Of a DNA stretch of 64,000 nt, positions 1 to 11,981 are shown in pieces. The position numbers and the translations under genes are program-made. How positions within the stretch are numbered: the stretch's first letter is position 1; each line of letters begins with the position of its first letter. The stretch comes from Muraenolepis orangiensis (Eukaryota; Chordata; Actinopteri; Gadiformes; Muraenolepididae), in the NCBI GenBank assembly GCA_027704905.1, contig CM051001.1, forward strand, positions 27,915,237-27,979,236, given 5' to 3'. Under the pieces are notes generated by a model. The model had not been told where the DNA came from and made no database searches. It saw only the letters and a program-made list of their open reading frames with translations.

Positions 1-760
1 CGTCCCTTTAACCGATAGCCTGTGTGGTGGTCTGTGTTGGGCTGTCTGTTGCACTACATGGACTCTGCTTTACCAACTATCATCTTGGAAATTGGCTGCG
101 GCAATCTGATCTTCCTAAATGAGATAAGGCATAAAGTGACGCCTCCGTGACGTCCGTCTGACTAGAACAACTGAATGTTCGAATGAGTTGTGATCGACAC
201 GGTTCGCCACTGTAGGAACCGCATTGATTTAGTTTGCGCTCGGGTTTGCGCCAGTTGACTCCGTTCACGCAGGGCTTGGTTTGGTTTAAGTTGGTGACAT
301 AAACTGTCCACTAGATGGCGGAAGAGTGATGGCTTCCTAAAATGTGCGTTTATCTTTCAACGATAAGTTACTTGGCATTCATCAAACTTTTACCAAACTA
401 AAACCGTTTAGTTGGACAAACGTATCAATATTAATTTGGATTAAGGTCGGTAGTAAGTAAATAAAGTTAGTTTACCGCCACACACTCATTTTGCTTTTAC
501 AACATTCTGGTTGGCGCATGGCAGCCGACGTCATCAGTAAGCGCCAAGTATGTCATGGATTGAATCACGGGTCCAAATATAAAATATATTTGGAGGTTAA
601 ATATAAGTAACGTAAACGCTATATGCTGTGACATTAAGTGGTATTATTATCGTGTTGTTTCTTCGAAATGCAACGTGTTGTTTCCTGTAAACACGATGTA
701 AACCGCCTGTGAGAGTGATGTCCCTGTAAACTGGGTGGTTTGCACCGACCCATTGTGGGT
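1..760. other. 5' flank, no gene recognised
   Basis: Unique-looking sequence upstream of the U2 snRNA gene. Short open frames exist on both strands but none resembles a known protein or has a coding-like context. The part nearest 761 should hold the snRNA proximal promoter element, but I could not identify a convincing PSE or an octamer-type distal element by eye. Confidence 0.5.
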
Positions 761-949
761 ATCGCTTCTCGGCCTTTTGGCTAAGATCAAGTGTAGTATC
801 TGTTCTTATCAGTTTAATATCTGATACGTCCCCTACCCGGGGACCATATATTAAATTGATTTTTGGAACTGGGAGATGGAATAGGGGCTTGCTCCGTCCA
901 CTCCACGCATCGACCTGGTATTGCAGTACCTCCAGGAACGGTGCACCCC
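761..949 (+). ncRNA. U2 spliceosomal snRNA gene
   Basis: The product is U2 snRNA, which pairs with the intron branch site in the major spliceosome. The sequence begins with the canonical ATCGCTTCTCGGCC 5' end. It contains the branch-site recognition segment (GTGTAGTATCTG, near 790), the stem IIa/IIb region, the Sm-site core GATTTTTGGA (near 858-867), and the 3' stem-loops ending in AACGGTGCACC near 948. Compared with the human RNA as I remember it, the stem IIb arms read GTCCCC and GGGGAC instead of GTCCTC and GAGGAC, a paired substitution that keeps the helix. That argues for a working gene rather than a decayed copy. The 3' end is placed by alignment to the usual length of about 188-191 nt. 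It lies outside the protocadherin array and is probably unrelated to it. Confidence 0.93.
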
Positions 950-950
950 C

Positions 951-975
951 TAAACATGTCAAAGAAAAGCAGATT
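951..975 (+). terminator. Probable snRNA 3' box
   Basis: Immediately after U2 the sequence includes GTCAAAGAAAAGCAGA, close to the vertebrate snRNA 3'-end formation box (GTTT, a short gap, AAAR, two bases, AGA). Its position directly after the RNA supports an intact snRNA gene. The match is approximate. Confidence 0.5.
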
Positions 976-1632
976 ATACGTTCAAGGAAAATGTTCCTAA
1001 ATTTTCTCGCTTGTTATTATGGTGCACTGATCACTCCCCCATAGTATGACTTATTCTCCTCAATATCTACACATACAATTAGTGATACAAAGTGGTCATC
1101 TACAGAATAAACATGTTTCTTTGTTTAAATGTTTAAAGACCAGAAAGTAGGGGAGGAAGGATTATTTTTTTTGTGTAACTAGTGAACTACGCCAGAAGAA
1201 AATGGTGCTGCTTACAACCGTGTCTTCTTTGTTTTATCAGAAATAAATCAGCTCTCATTTAGAGATTACTGAAGTCTGACCTGGTATCCTAAACCTTAGG
1301 AGAAGTAACGAGCAAAATAAAAGTTACATCTAAGACCAGTTTGAGAAAGCCAATCAAGTTTTCTTTTAGATCTTACTGCTATCTCAAGAGCTGATTATTA
1401 CAGACATATTACAGACATTTTTCATATTTAAAAATAAAATGGAATTCAATCAACCCTCCTTCGAGACGCACCCGGTTGCTTCTGTGCAACAGTACCTCGT
1501 CGATCACACACACACACACACACGCATGCATGCAATGGTCCCCGCAAAACCCCCTTCAAACCAGTCCTACTCCATTGTGACAGAGAATGATATGGAATAT
1601 GCACCCGTGGTGTGGTGTGAGAAAGTCCCTTG
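976..1632. other. Intergenic, no gene recognised
   Basis: AT-rich single-copy-looking DNA. A short (AC)n run lies at about 1505-1522, followed by a GCATGCATGC stretch. Open frames across 1439-1771 read through simple repeats and show no recognisable protein. Confidence 0.5.
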
Positions 1633-1646
1633 CATCCATCCATCCA

Positions 1647-1693
<47 letters not shown>

Positions 1694-1742
1694 CCTCCCT
1701 CCGTCTCTCTCCCTCCCTCACTCTTCCCCCTGCCCCCCCCCT
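1633..1742. repeat. Polypyrimidine (CCTC/CT)n tract
   Basis: About 110 bp of nearly pure pyrimidine on the + strand: CATC and CCTC repeats, then (CT)n, then C-runs. At about 1865-1911 there follow G-runs of 7 to 14 bases. Such low-complexity DNA commonly breaks assemblies and lies just before the N gap. Confidence 0.9.
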
Positions 1743-2068
1743 CAAAAGTCCAGGTCCGTAGTTTTGGTTAAGGTTGAGAGCGCTCTCTTCTGGAAGATAT
1801 GTAGAGATGCACGCCAAAGTGTGCGGTCCAGTGAAGAGGGAAGGGGTAGAGCGAGAAATAGGGATGGGGGGGGTGGGCAGGCATATGGACAGTGTTGGGG
1901 GGGGGGGGGGGAGTCTGTCTTCGGTCTGGCGGAAGAAAGGTGAGGAGATAACCGTCCACGCCGCGTCCCTGCTCCCTTTGTTGTCTGAAAAGTGTCCCAC
2001 AGTTTTTCCCTTTCCCTTCCATTTGTGAAAAGGGAAAGAGGCTCTAATTGTATTTTGTATGTGTTGTT

Positions 2069-3068
2069 NNNNNNNNNNNNNNNNNNNNNNNNNNNNNNNN
2101 NNNNNNNNNNNNNNNNNNNNNNNNNNNNNNNNNNNNNNNNNNNNNNNNNNNNNNNNNNNNNNNNNNNNNNNNNNNNNNNNNNNNNNNNNNNNNNNNNNNN
2201 NNNNNNNNNNNNNNNNNNNNNNNNNNNNNNNNNNNNNNNNNNNNNNNNNNNNNNNNNNNNNNNNNNNNNNNNNNNNNNNNNNNNNNNNNNNNNNNNNNNN
2301 NNNNNNNNNNNNNNNNNNNNNNNNNNNNNNNNNNNNNNNNNNNNNNNNNNNNNNNNNNNNNNNNNNNNNNNNNNNNNNNNNNNNNNNNNNNNNNNNNNNN
2401 NNNNNNNNNNNNNNNNNNNNNNNNNNNNNNNNNNNNNNNNNNNNNNNNNNNNNNNNNNNNNNNNNNNNNNNNNNNNNNNNNNNNNNNNNNNNNNNNNNNN
2501 NNNNNNNNNNNNNNNNNNNNNNNNNNNNNNNNNNNNNNNNNNNNNNNNNNNNNNNNNNNNNNNNNNNNNNNNNNNNNNNNNNNNNNNNNNNNNNNNNNNN
2601 NNNNNNNNNNNNNNNNNNNNNNNNNNNNNNNNNNNNNNNNNNNNNNNNNNNNNNNNNNNNNNNNNNNNNNNNNNNNNNNNNNNNNNNNNNNNNNNNNNNN
2701 NNNNNNNNNNNNNNNNNNNNNNNNNNNNNNNNNNNNNNNNNNNNNNNNNNNNNNNNNNNNNNNNNNNNNNNNNNNNNNNNNNNNNNNNNNNNNNNNNNNN
2801 NNNNNNNNNNNNNNNNNNNNNNNNNNNNNNNNNNNNNNNNNNNNNNNNNNNNNNNNNNNNNNNNNNNNNNNNNNNNNNNNNNNNNNNNNNNNNNNNNNNN
2901 NNNNNNNNNNNNNNNNNNNNNNNNNNNNNNNNNNNNNNNNNNNNNNNNNNNNNNNNNNNNNNNNNNNNNNNNNNNNNNNNNNNNNNNNNNNNNNNNNNNN
3001 NNNNNNNNNNNNNNNNNNNNNNNNNNNNNNNNNNNNNNNNNNNNNNNNNNNNNNNNNNNNNNNNNNNN
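2069..3068. other. Assembly gap of 1,000 N
   Basis: Exactly 1,000 undetermined bases, the same length as the other gap in the window, so the length is probably a placeholder. The sequence on its right is the standard array A spacer that elsewhere starts about 370 bp after a variable exon. The sequence on its left is unrelated flank. A variable exon, its promoter and the start of its spacer may therefore be missing here. Confidence 0.98.
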
Positions 3069-4803
3069 GATTCTTAAGTATTGTAGACTTTTTTGTTCAG
3101 TCTGTGTTTCAACTAAGGTGGCTTTACCTAAGGGGTACGCACAGTGATGCCGGGGATACGCCAACAAAACATCTGAAATAGGCTCTCTGTGTCATAAACA
3201 AACCCACTTTGAAAGAAATGAACATTCGCCCTTACTCTGCTTCAATTGGTCACTTGATTTGGTTGTTGAACAGAGTTCTACATTTCTTCTTATGACTTCA
3301 TGATTTTGCTTTAGATTGTATTATACATTTTCCAGAGAAGTGATTCTAATTGTGTTTGAGCTAATGTGGATATAACTTGTTTGAAATATGAGAAAGCTTT
3401 CTGCGAGGCTGAATAAAAATCAAAGTACTTAATAACACTATATTGTCTTCAAGTGAGAGGTGGTTGACAGCAGCAGGTTCAATGTTTGAGTGGGTGCAGG
3501 TCAGGACCTTAACACGTTTGGGACCAATGAACTACAGGATACATATTTAGTTTAGTGCCTTTCATCTCTCTGCGTGTAGCGTGGTGAATCTATTCTATTC
3601 TTGGCATGCATCGTAATGGTTGCAGTTACTTATTTTCTCTGAAGACACAGGGCTGAGGCTAAATGTAGATGGATGAGTCTGTCGTAGTTCCCTGTCCATG
3701 GTGCTGAACTGGTTGAAACATATTTTATTCAAGTGTATTGTGTGTTCTGTAGCATTATGGTTCCCATGGGCTTAAGCTTGGTACCTACAGGAAGGACATG
3801 AAGTCAAAGGATGCATCACTGTCCTCTTTATAAACATTGTGGCAGCTTACCAGCATGAATACTCTGTCAAGTGTGATTCATAACTTATTGTATATTGTGT
3901 GCTAGTTGCACACATTGCATGTTAGATGTGTCTACAAATCTGATATCTGAGGCCTATTATATTCATCCTGCTCTGGAATTGAATATTGGAAAACAGATTT
4001 ACCTTTTTGTAGGTTGATGATTTTAACTAAGTCATGTTGCATATCACAACTTCTGATCTCTGGTATGTTTGATAACAGTAACTATATGTGACCTCATCAT
4101 GTTTTGAACCCCTCCAGGATATGTTTCTGTGTGAAACATGTGGAGACTGAAGAGTGTACCCCTCTTATCATTTTCCTGGGAGCAACCAATACATATATTG
4201 ATAACTTGATCAATTTTAGAGAGAATAGATGTCATAGGTAAATTGTATACTGCTGCATCTACTTAATTGTGGTTTCAAATAAGTTCATGATCTATTAATC
4301 AGATGTTTCTTTTATATATTAATGCATTATTGCCCATATTAGAATGTGAAGATGAATTTGTATTCAATACAGTTGTTCACTTTAGTACAACTTAACTGCC
4401 CAGTGGTTTACTGTTCATTTCTTTCATGAACACAATAGTATTATGTCAATTAATATAAATAGATAATTACACAGTTTTAACTCATGTGAAAACCTTCTGA
4501 ACTAGGTATAGAACGTTAGCAACACATCAGAGTTAATGAAGTGCCAACCCCAGTCCTACTGAGCTGAACTGGACTACAGTGAGCAACTCAAAAAATCTGC
4601 AGTTTGACATGAACTGTAGGTTTTGATGACATGTTGGAATAAACATGCCTGCTTTATTTGTCATTGTATAATTCAGGACTCAGTCCATTGCTCAAATAGC
4701 TTGTGGGTCCGTTCATCATGTGTGAAATGCATAACCTTTCATACAGTGTTTAAAATATGTCTGTATGCTTTTTGTGTACCCGGAAATTAAGTGCTACTCT
4801 TTA
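3069..4803. repeat. Array A spacer (B-type copy)
   Basis: This is the first visible copy of the array A intergenic unit. It starts inside the unit at GATTCTTAAGTATT and matches the spacer at 22713-24417 closely, including shared variants such as TTGAACAGAGTTCTAC. No gene is seen. It is AT-rich with no transposon recognised. Confidence 0.85.
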
Positions 4804-5024
4804 AACTCAAGGGGTCGCTATGTAGTCATTTATGGAAAAACACATAATTCCCTCCACCGACTAGGTGAAGAAGAATACAAAGGTTCCTGCTCGTCGTGTT
4901 TCAGACCAGTATGCTCTTAACCACAACCGAACTGGATGTTCAGTAGATGCTAAAATAACTCGTTTAGCTTCAGACGCTGTATCGCTTCGAATCTGACGGG
5001 GCGTTTTCTCACCAACACGTTGTA
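4804..5024 (+). promoter_or_regulatory. Protocadherin CGCT-box promoter, exon A1
   Basis: The conserved sequence element reads AACTCAAGGGGTCGCTATG, with the CGCT core at 4816-4819, 209 bp before the ATG. In vertebrate clustered protocadherins the CGCT-containing element is a CTCF-bound promoter site. A second block conserved before every array A exon lies at about 4935-5020. It contains CAGACGCTGTATCGCTTCG, which carries two more CGCT cores, and GACGGGGCG. The transcription start probably lies between the two blocks, but it cannot be placed. Confidence 0.75.
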
Positions 5025-7409
5025 ATGGCGTTTAAATGGACGAGGAGCGTTTCACCGATGGGCAGTCTCGCTGTCTTTTTTTTCTGGATCCATTCCGTGT
5101 ATGGGGACATAAGCTACACTCTTCCAGAGGAAATACAACGTGGATCTATAATTGGGAATATCGCTAAGGACATTGGCCTGGGAACTGGACAACTGGCATT
5201 GAGAAAGGCACGCATAGACACAGAGGGTAACGCTAAACGGTATTGTGGGATCAACCTGAGCAGCGGAGATCTGATTGTTTCTGAGAGGATTGACAGAGAG
5301 GCTCTTTGTGAAAATAAGGCGTCGTGCGTCATAAAACACGAACTAGTCATGGAAAACCCGATGGAGCTCCATCGTATTAGTCTTCACGTTCAAGATATCA
5401 ACGATAACTCTCCGTTGTTTAACGATGATCTGGTCAAAATAGAGATTCGAGAATCTGCTATACGAGGAGCCCGTTTCCTGATGGAGGAGGCCCGTGATGC
5501 AGATGTAGGACAGAACTCAGTGCAGCGGTACAGCTTAAAAGACAATGAACATTTTACATTGTCTGTTGACGGAAACACGGTCGAACTCGTTCTCGACAAA
5601 GAGCTGGACCGTGAGAATCAAGAGGAAATACATTTGATATTAACGGCTATGGATGGGGGCTCTCCCCCTAAATCTGGCACTGTGTCTATACACGTCTCTG
5701 TGCTGGATGCAAATGATAACGCCCCGGTGTTTAGCCAGGCTGTGTATGAAGCCAGCGTTCAGGAACATGTTGCTGTCGACACCGTTGCGGTTACTGTTCA
5801 CGCGACCGATGCGGATGCGGGGATAAACGGAGAGGTGACGTACGACTTCGGACACGTTCCAGATTACGTAAAAAATACATTTAGTATTGATCGCACAACA
5901 GGGGATATACGAGTAATAGGGCCTATCGACTTCGAAATGGAGAAGTCGTTTGAGTTGCGCATCAAAGCAAAAGATGGGTTGGGACTATCGTCTTACACAA
6001 AAGTAATAATTAATGTTATCGATATGAATGACAACGCCCCCGTTATAGATTTGAAATCTCTCTCCGTCCCCATATTAGAGAACGTACCAGTAGGCACCGA
6101 GGTGGCAATAATTAACGTTCAGGACAGAGACTCTGAGAAGAACAGACAGGTCCGATGCTCCATTCAGCTTAACGCCCCCTTTAAACTTGTGCCATCGATT
6201 AAGAACTATTATTCATTGGTCACCACGAGCGGTCTGGACCGTGAATTAGTGTCTGATTACAATATCACAATCGTTGCTACTGATGAAGGAACTCCTCCTT
6301 TGTCCTCCTCTAAAACCATTCAGGTAACTGTAGCCGATGTCAACGACAACCCACCTATGTTTGATGAAGCGTCCTACAGCGCCTATGTTACTGAAAACAT
6401 CAAACCTGGCTCCACTTTGTGTTCTGTAACCGCTGGAGACCCAGACTGGAGACAAAATGGCACCGTGGTGTATTCTCTTTTACCCGGTGAAGTCAACAGT
6501 TCCCCGGTGTCCCTTTATCTATCTGTAAACAGAGATACAGGAGTCATCCACACCTTGAAGTCTTTTGATTATGAACTATTCAGGAGCTTTAAATTCCAGG
6601 TGATGGCTAGAGATAACGGCTCTCCTCCGCTCAGCAGCAACGTGACTGTCAGTGTCTTCATAACGGATGTGAATGACAACACTCCTCAGATACTTTACCC
6701 CACACCTGAAGGAGATGCTTTCAAGACCGAGCTGGTCCCCATGGTGACACATGGAGGTTCTCTAGTTTCTAAGGTGATAGCCGTGGACGGAGACTCTGGA
6801 CAGAACGCCTGGCTGTCCTATCATATCATTAAATCCACTGACCCGGGACTCTTTTCTATCGGTCTGCACAGCGGTGAGATCAGGACCCAAAGGGACATTT
6901 CTGAAACCGACAGCATGAAACAGAACCTGGTTGTATCGGTGAAAGATAACGGGCCGTCCCCGCTCTCCGCCACATGTGTCGTGTATTTCCTTATTTCCGA
7001 TAACTTGGCAGAAGTGGCAGAATTTAACCATCATCAACACGAGGACAGTGATTCGAAAGTGACATTTTATCTGATTATTGCGCTGGTGTGCATCTCCACC
7101 TTTTTCCTGACTTTCATCGTTCTCATCCTGAGTGTGCGGTTCTGTCGTAGCAGAAAGCCCAGACTGTTGTTTGACGGAGCTGTCGCTATCCCCAGCGCTT
7201 ATCTGCCTCCTAATTACGCAGAGGTCGACGGCATGGGGACCTTACGCAGCGCTTACAACTATGACGCCTACTTAACCACGGGTTCTAGGACAAGTGACTT
7301 TAAGTTTGTGGAATCTTACAATGACAACACGATGCCTGCTGACCAGACCCTGAGAAAAAGTCCAACTGACTTTGCGGAGATATTTGGTGACTCTGAGGGA
7401 ACGCCTGAG
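5025..7409 (+). CDS. pcdhg: Protocadherin gamma-like variable exon A1
   Basis: A single exon of 795 codons, read from the first ATG (G at -3 and +4) to the donor GAG|GTAAGC at 7409/7410. Array A plan by residue: signal peptide 1-27; EC1 to about 130 with a C-x5-C loop at 95-101 and linker DINDNSP 124-130; EC2 to DANDNAP 228-234; EC3 to DMNDNAP 333-339; EC4 to DVNDNPP 438-444; EC5 to DVNDNTP 548-554; EC6 about 560-670; membrane helix about 680-704; cytoplasmic stub 705-795. The stub pattern YNYDAYLTTGSRTSDFKF resembles gamma rather than alpha protocadherins, and the RGD typical of alpha EC1 is absent. Segment alleles here are loop ENKAS, R142/I146 in EC2, DY at 280-281 and an EMEKSF-type EC3. 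By family knowledge it is a homophilic neuronal surface receptor whose exon splices to constant exons, which are not in this window. Past the donor the frame closes after eight codons. Confidence 0.95.
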
Positions 7410-9375
7410 GTAAGCATGACTCTGACTATCTAGTTGTGGAATAATTGTTTTATTCACCAAGCGGGGATACTGTTCAGAACGTTGTCTATTCTGTTCACTA
7501 CCACATCGTGGCTCTGTGGAAGAGAGAAATATACTTGATGCATTTGTACATCTTGAGTATTTACTGATTACATAGTTTCCATTGATGTAGTAATAACATC
7601 ACACTGCTTCCTTTTGTTCTATCTATCCCTCCATTCTGCTGTCTGAAAATGTGTGTTTATTTTAAAAACTACTTAGGAAGGATTAAGCATTATGCAGGCA
7701 TGACATTTGATTGTGCCTTTATTGCTAGTAGTAGAGGTGTAATGTCCAGGAGTAGTCGTTTTTATTTTATTTAAGCAGATTCTTAAGTATTCTAGACTTT
7801 TGTGTTCAGTCTGTGTTTCAACTAAGGTGGCTTTACCTAAGGGGTACGCACAGTGATGCTACGCCAACAAAACATCTGAAATAGCCTCTCTGTGTCATGA
7901 ACAAACCCACTTTGAAAGAAATGAACATTCGCCTTTACTCTGCTTCAATTGGTCACTCAATTTGGTGGTTGCAACAGAGTTTTACATTTCTTCTTATGAC
8001 TTCATGATTTTGCTTTAGATTGTATTATACATTTTCCAGAGAAGTGATTCATATTCTGTTTGAGCTAATGTGCATATCACTTGTTTGAAATATGAGAAAG
8101 CTTTCTACGAGGCTGAATAAAAAGCAAAGTACTTAATAACACTGTCTTGTCTTCAAATGAGAGGTGGTTGACAGCAGGAGGTTCAATGTTTGAGTGGGTG
8201 CAGGTTACTTATTTTCTCTGAAGACACAGGGCTGAGGCTAAATGTAGATGGATGAGTCTGTCGTAGTTCCCTGTCCATGGTGCTGAACTGGTTGAAACAG
8301 ATTCTATTCAAGTGTATTGTGTGTTCTGTAGCATTATGGTTCCCATGGGCTTAAGCTTGGTACCTACAGGAAGGACATGAAGTCAAAGGATGCATCACTG
8401 TCCTCTTTATAAACATTGTGACAGCTTACCAGCATGAATACTCTGTCAAGTGTGATTCATAACTTATTTTATATTGTGTGCTAGTTGCACACATTGCATT
8501 TATGCTTTAGATGTGTCTACAAATCTGATATCTGAGGCCTATTCTATTCATCCTGCTCTGGACTTCAATATTGGATACAGATTTACCTTTTAAAGATTGG
8601 GATTTTAACTAAGTCATGTTGCATATCGCAACTTCTGATCTCTGGTATGTTTGATAACAACAGTATGTGACCTTATCTGAACCCCTCCAGGATATGTCTC
8701 TGTTTATAACATGTGGAGACTGAAGAGTGTGCCCCTCTTACCATTCTACTTTGGAGCAACCAAAACATATATTGATAACTTCATCGATTGTAGAGAGAAT
8801 AGATGTCATAAGTGAATGTTAAACTGCTGCATCTACTTAATAGTGGTCTAAATAAGTTCATGATCTATTAAGCAGATGTTTTTGTGTTTGATATCACAAT
8901 GCATTAATGGCCATATTAGAATGTGCCGATGCATTATAATTCAATGCAGTTGTTCACTTTAGTACAACTGTACAACTGTACAACTGCCCAGTAAGAACAG
9001 TAAGACATTATTATGTCAATTATTATGAATAGATAATTACACATAGTTTAAACTCATGTGAAAAACGTTCTAAACTAGGTTTACAAAGTAAGCAACACAT
9101 CAGAGTTAATGAAATGCCAACCCCAGTCCTACTGAGCTGAACTGGACTACAGCGAGCAACTCAAATATGTGCAGTTTGACATGAACTGTAGGTTTTGATG
9201 ACATGTTGGAATAAACATGCCTGCATTATTTGTCATTGTATAATTCAGGACTCAGTCCATTGCTCAAATAGCTTGTGGGTCCGTTCATAATGTGTGAAAT
9301 TCATAACCTTTCATACAGTGTTTAAAATATGTCTGTATGCTTTTTGTGTACCCGGAAATTAAGTGCTACTCTTTA
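7410..9375. repeat. Array A spacer between A1 and A2
   Basis: Intronic/intergenic unit, a shorter copy than its siblings. A block found elsewhere (the GGACCTTAACACGTTTGG region through GCATGCATCG) is missing near 8204. It closely matches 13895-15045 over its second half, including a triplet-like TACAACTGTACAACTG near 8965. No gene seen. Confidence 0.8.
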
Positions 9376-9596
9376 AACTCAAGGGGTCGCTATGTAGTCA
9401 TTTATGGAAAAACATATAATTCCCTCCACCGACTAGGCGAAGGAGAACACAAAGGTTCCTGCTCGTCGTGTTTCAGACCAGTATGCTCTTCACCACAACC
9501 GAACTGGATGTTCAGTAAATGCTAAAATAACTCGTTTAGCTTCAGACGCTGTATCGCTTCGAATCTGACGGGGCGTTTTCTCACCAACACGTCGTA
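9376..9596 (+). promoter_or_regulatory. CGCT-box promoter, exon A2
   Basis: CGCT core at 9388-9391, 209 bp before the ATG, with the same second block just upstream of the start. A 62-codon open frame crosses this region (9337-9525), but it is broken in other copies, so the conservation is better explained by promoter function. Confidence 0.75.
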
Positions 9597-11981
9597 ATGG
9601 CGTTTAAATGGACGAGGAGCGTTTCACCGATGGGCAGTCTCGCTGTTTTTTTTTTCTGGATGCATTCCGTGTATGGGGACATAAGCTACACTCTTCCAGA
9701 GGAAATACAACGTGGATCTATAATTGGGAATATTGCTAAGGACATTGGCCTGGGAACTGGACAACTGGCATTGAGAAAGGCACGCATAGACACAGAGGGT
9801 AACGCTAAACGGTATTGTGGGATCAACCTGAGCAGCGGAGATCTGATTGTTTCTGAGAGGATTGACAGAGAGGCTCTTTGTGGGAAAAAGGCATCGTGCG
9901 TCATAAAACAGGAACTAGTCATGGAAAACCCCCTTGAGCTTCAACGCATTAGTCTTCACGTTAAAGATATCAACGATAACTCTCCGTTGTTTAACGAAGA
10001 TCTGGTCAAAATAGAGATTCAAGAATCTGCTATACGAGGAGCCCGTTTCCTGATGGAGGAGGCCCGTGATGCAGATGTAGGACAGAACTCAGTGCAGCGG
10101 TACAGCTTAAAAGACAATGAACATTTTACATTGTCTGTTGACGGCAACACGGTCGAACTCGTTCTCGACAAAGAGCTGGACCGCGAGAATCAAGAGGAAA
10201 TCAATTTGATATTAACGGCTATGGATGGGGGCTCTCCCCCTAAATCTGGCACTGTGTCTATACACGTCTCTGTACTGGATGCAAATGATAACGCCCCGGT
10301 GTTTAGCCAGGCTGTGTATGAAGCCAGCGTTCAGGAACATGTTGCTGTCGACACCGTTGCGGTTACTGTTCACGCGACCGATGCGGATGCGGGGATAAAC
10401 GGAGAGGTGACGTACGACTTCGGACACGTTCCAGAGGACGTTAAAAATACATTTAGTATTGATCGCACAACAGGGGATATACGAGTAATAGGGACTATAG
10501 ACTTCGAAATAGAAACCTTGTTTGAGTTGCGCGTCAAAGCAAAAGATGGTTTGGGACTATCGTCTTACACGAATGTCATAATTAATGTTATCGATGTGAA
10601 TGACAACGCACCAATAATACATATTAAATCACTCTCTGTCCCCATATTAGAGAACGTACAAATAGGCACCGAGGTGGCGATAATTAACGTTCAGGACAGA
10701 GACTCTGAGAAGAACAGACAGGTCCGATGCTCCATTCAGCTTAACGCCCCCTTTAAACTTGTTTCATCGATTAAGAACTATTATTCATTGGTCACCACGA
10801 GCGGTCTGGACCGTGAATTAGTGTCTGATTACAATATCACAATCGTTGCTACTGATGAAGGAACTCCTCCTTTGTCCTCCTCTAAAACCATTCAGTTAAC
10901 TGTAGCCGATGTCAACGACAACCCACCTATGTTTGATGAAGCGTCCTACAGCGCCTATGTTACTGAAAACATCAAACCTGGCTCCACTTTGTGTTCTGTA
11001 ACCGCTGGAGACCCAGACTGGAGACAAAATGGCACCGTGGTGTATTCTCTTTTACCCGGTGAAGTCAACAGTTCCCCGGTGTCTCTTTATCTATCTGTAA
11101 ACAGAGATACAGGAGTCATCCACACCTTGAAGTCTTTTGATTATGAACTATTCAGGAGCTTTAAATTCCAGGTGATGGCTAGAGATAACGGCTCTCCTCC
11201 GCTCAGCAGCAACGTGACTGTGAGTGTCTTCATAACGGATGTGAATGACAACACTCCTCAGATACTTTACCCCACACCTGAAGGAGATGCTTTCAAGTCC
11301 GAGCTGGTCCCCATGGTGACACATGGAGGTTCTCTAGTTTCTAAGGTGATAGCCGTGGACGGAGACTCTGGACAGAACGCCTGGCTGTCCTATCATATCA
11401 TTAAATCCACTGACCCGGGACTCTTTTCTATCGGTCTGCACAGCGGTGAGATCAGGACCCAAAGGGACATTTCTGAAACCGACAGCATGAAACAGAACCT
11501 GGTTGTATCGGTGAAAGATAACGGGCCGTCCCCGCTCTCCGCCACATGTGTCGTGTATTTCCTTATTTCCGATAACTTGGCAGAAGTGGCAGAATTTAAC
11601 CATCATCAACACGAGGACAGTGATTCGAAAGTGACATTTTATCTGATTATTGCGCTGGTGTGCATCTCCACCTTTTTCCTGACTTTCATCGTTCTCATCC
11701 TGAGTGTGCGGTTCTGTCGTAGCAGAAAGCCCAGACTGTTGTTTGACGGAGCTGTCGCTATCCCCAGCGCTTATCTGCCTCCTAATTACGCAGAGGTCGA
11801 CGGCATGGGGACTTTACGCAGCGCTTACAACTATGACGCCTACTTAACCACGGGTTCTAGGACAAGTGACTTTAAGTTTGTGGAATCTTACAATGACAAC
11901 ACGATGCCTGCTGACCAGACACTGAGAAAAAGTCCAACTGACTTTGCGGAGATATTTGGTGACTCTGAGGGAACGCCTGAG
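9597..11981 (+). CDS. pcdhg: Protocadherin gamma-like variable exon A2
   Basis: 795 codons to the donor at 11981/11982, with the same domain positions as exon A1. Distinguishing patches: loop GKKAS (C95-C101), KQELVMENPLELQ in EC1, Q142/I146 at the start of EC2, ED at 280-281, and the second EC3 haplotype (GTIDFEIETLFELRV, then DVNDNAPIIHIK). It also has Q at 355 where the others have P, and S390 in place of P390. EC4 through the cytoplasmic tail is almost the same as in its neighbours, including FKSELV in EC6. Its EC1 and EC3 patches group it with exon A5, two exons away from its direct neighbours. The frame is intact and the donor is good, so I infer it is functional. Confidence 0.95.

Noticed and set aside
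597..962. 121-codon minus-strand frame
   Set aside because: Antisense to the U2 snRNA gene, with no protein resemblance.
1446..3167. Long frames spanning runs of N on both strands
   Set aside because: Undetermined bases contain no stops, so these are artefacts of the gap.
5052..5339. Recurrent minus-strand and alternate-frame open frames inside the cadherin exons
   Set aside because: They are shadows of the long coding frame and repeat only because the exons repeat.
9337..9525. 62-64 codon + strand frame upstream of several array A exons, similar in three copies
   Set aside because: It is broken by a stop before exon A1 and by indels before exon A5. Similarity is explained by promoter conservation and module duplication, not by coding.
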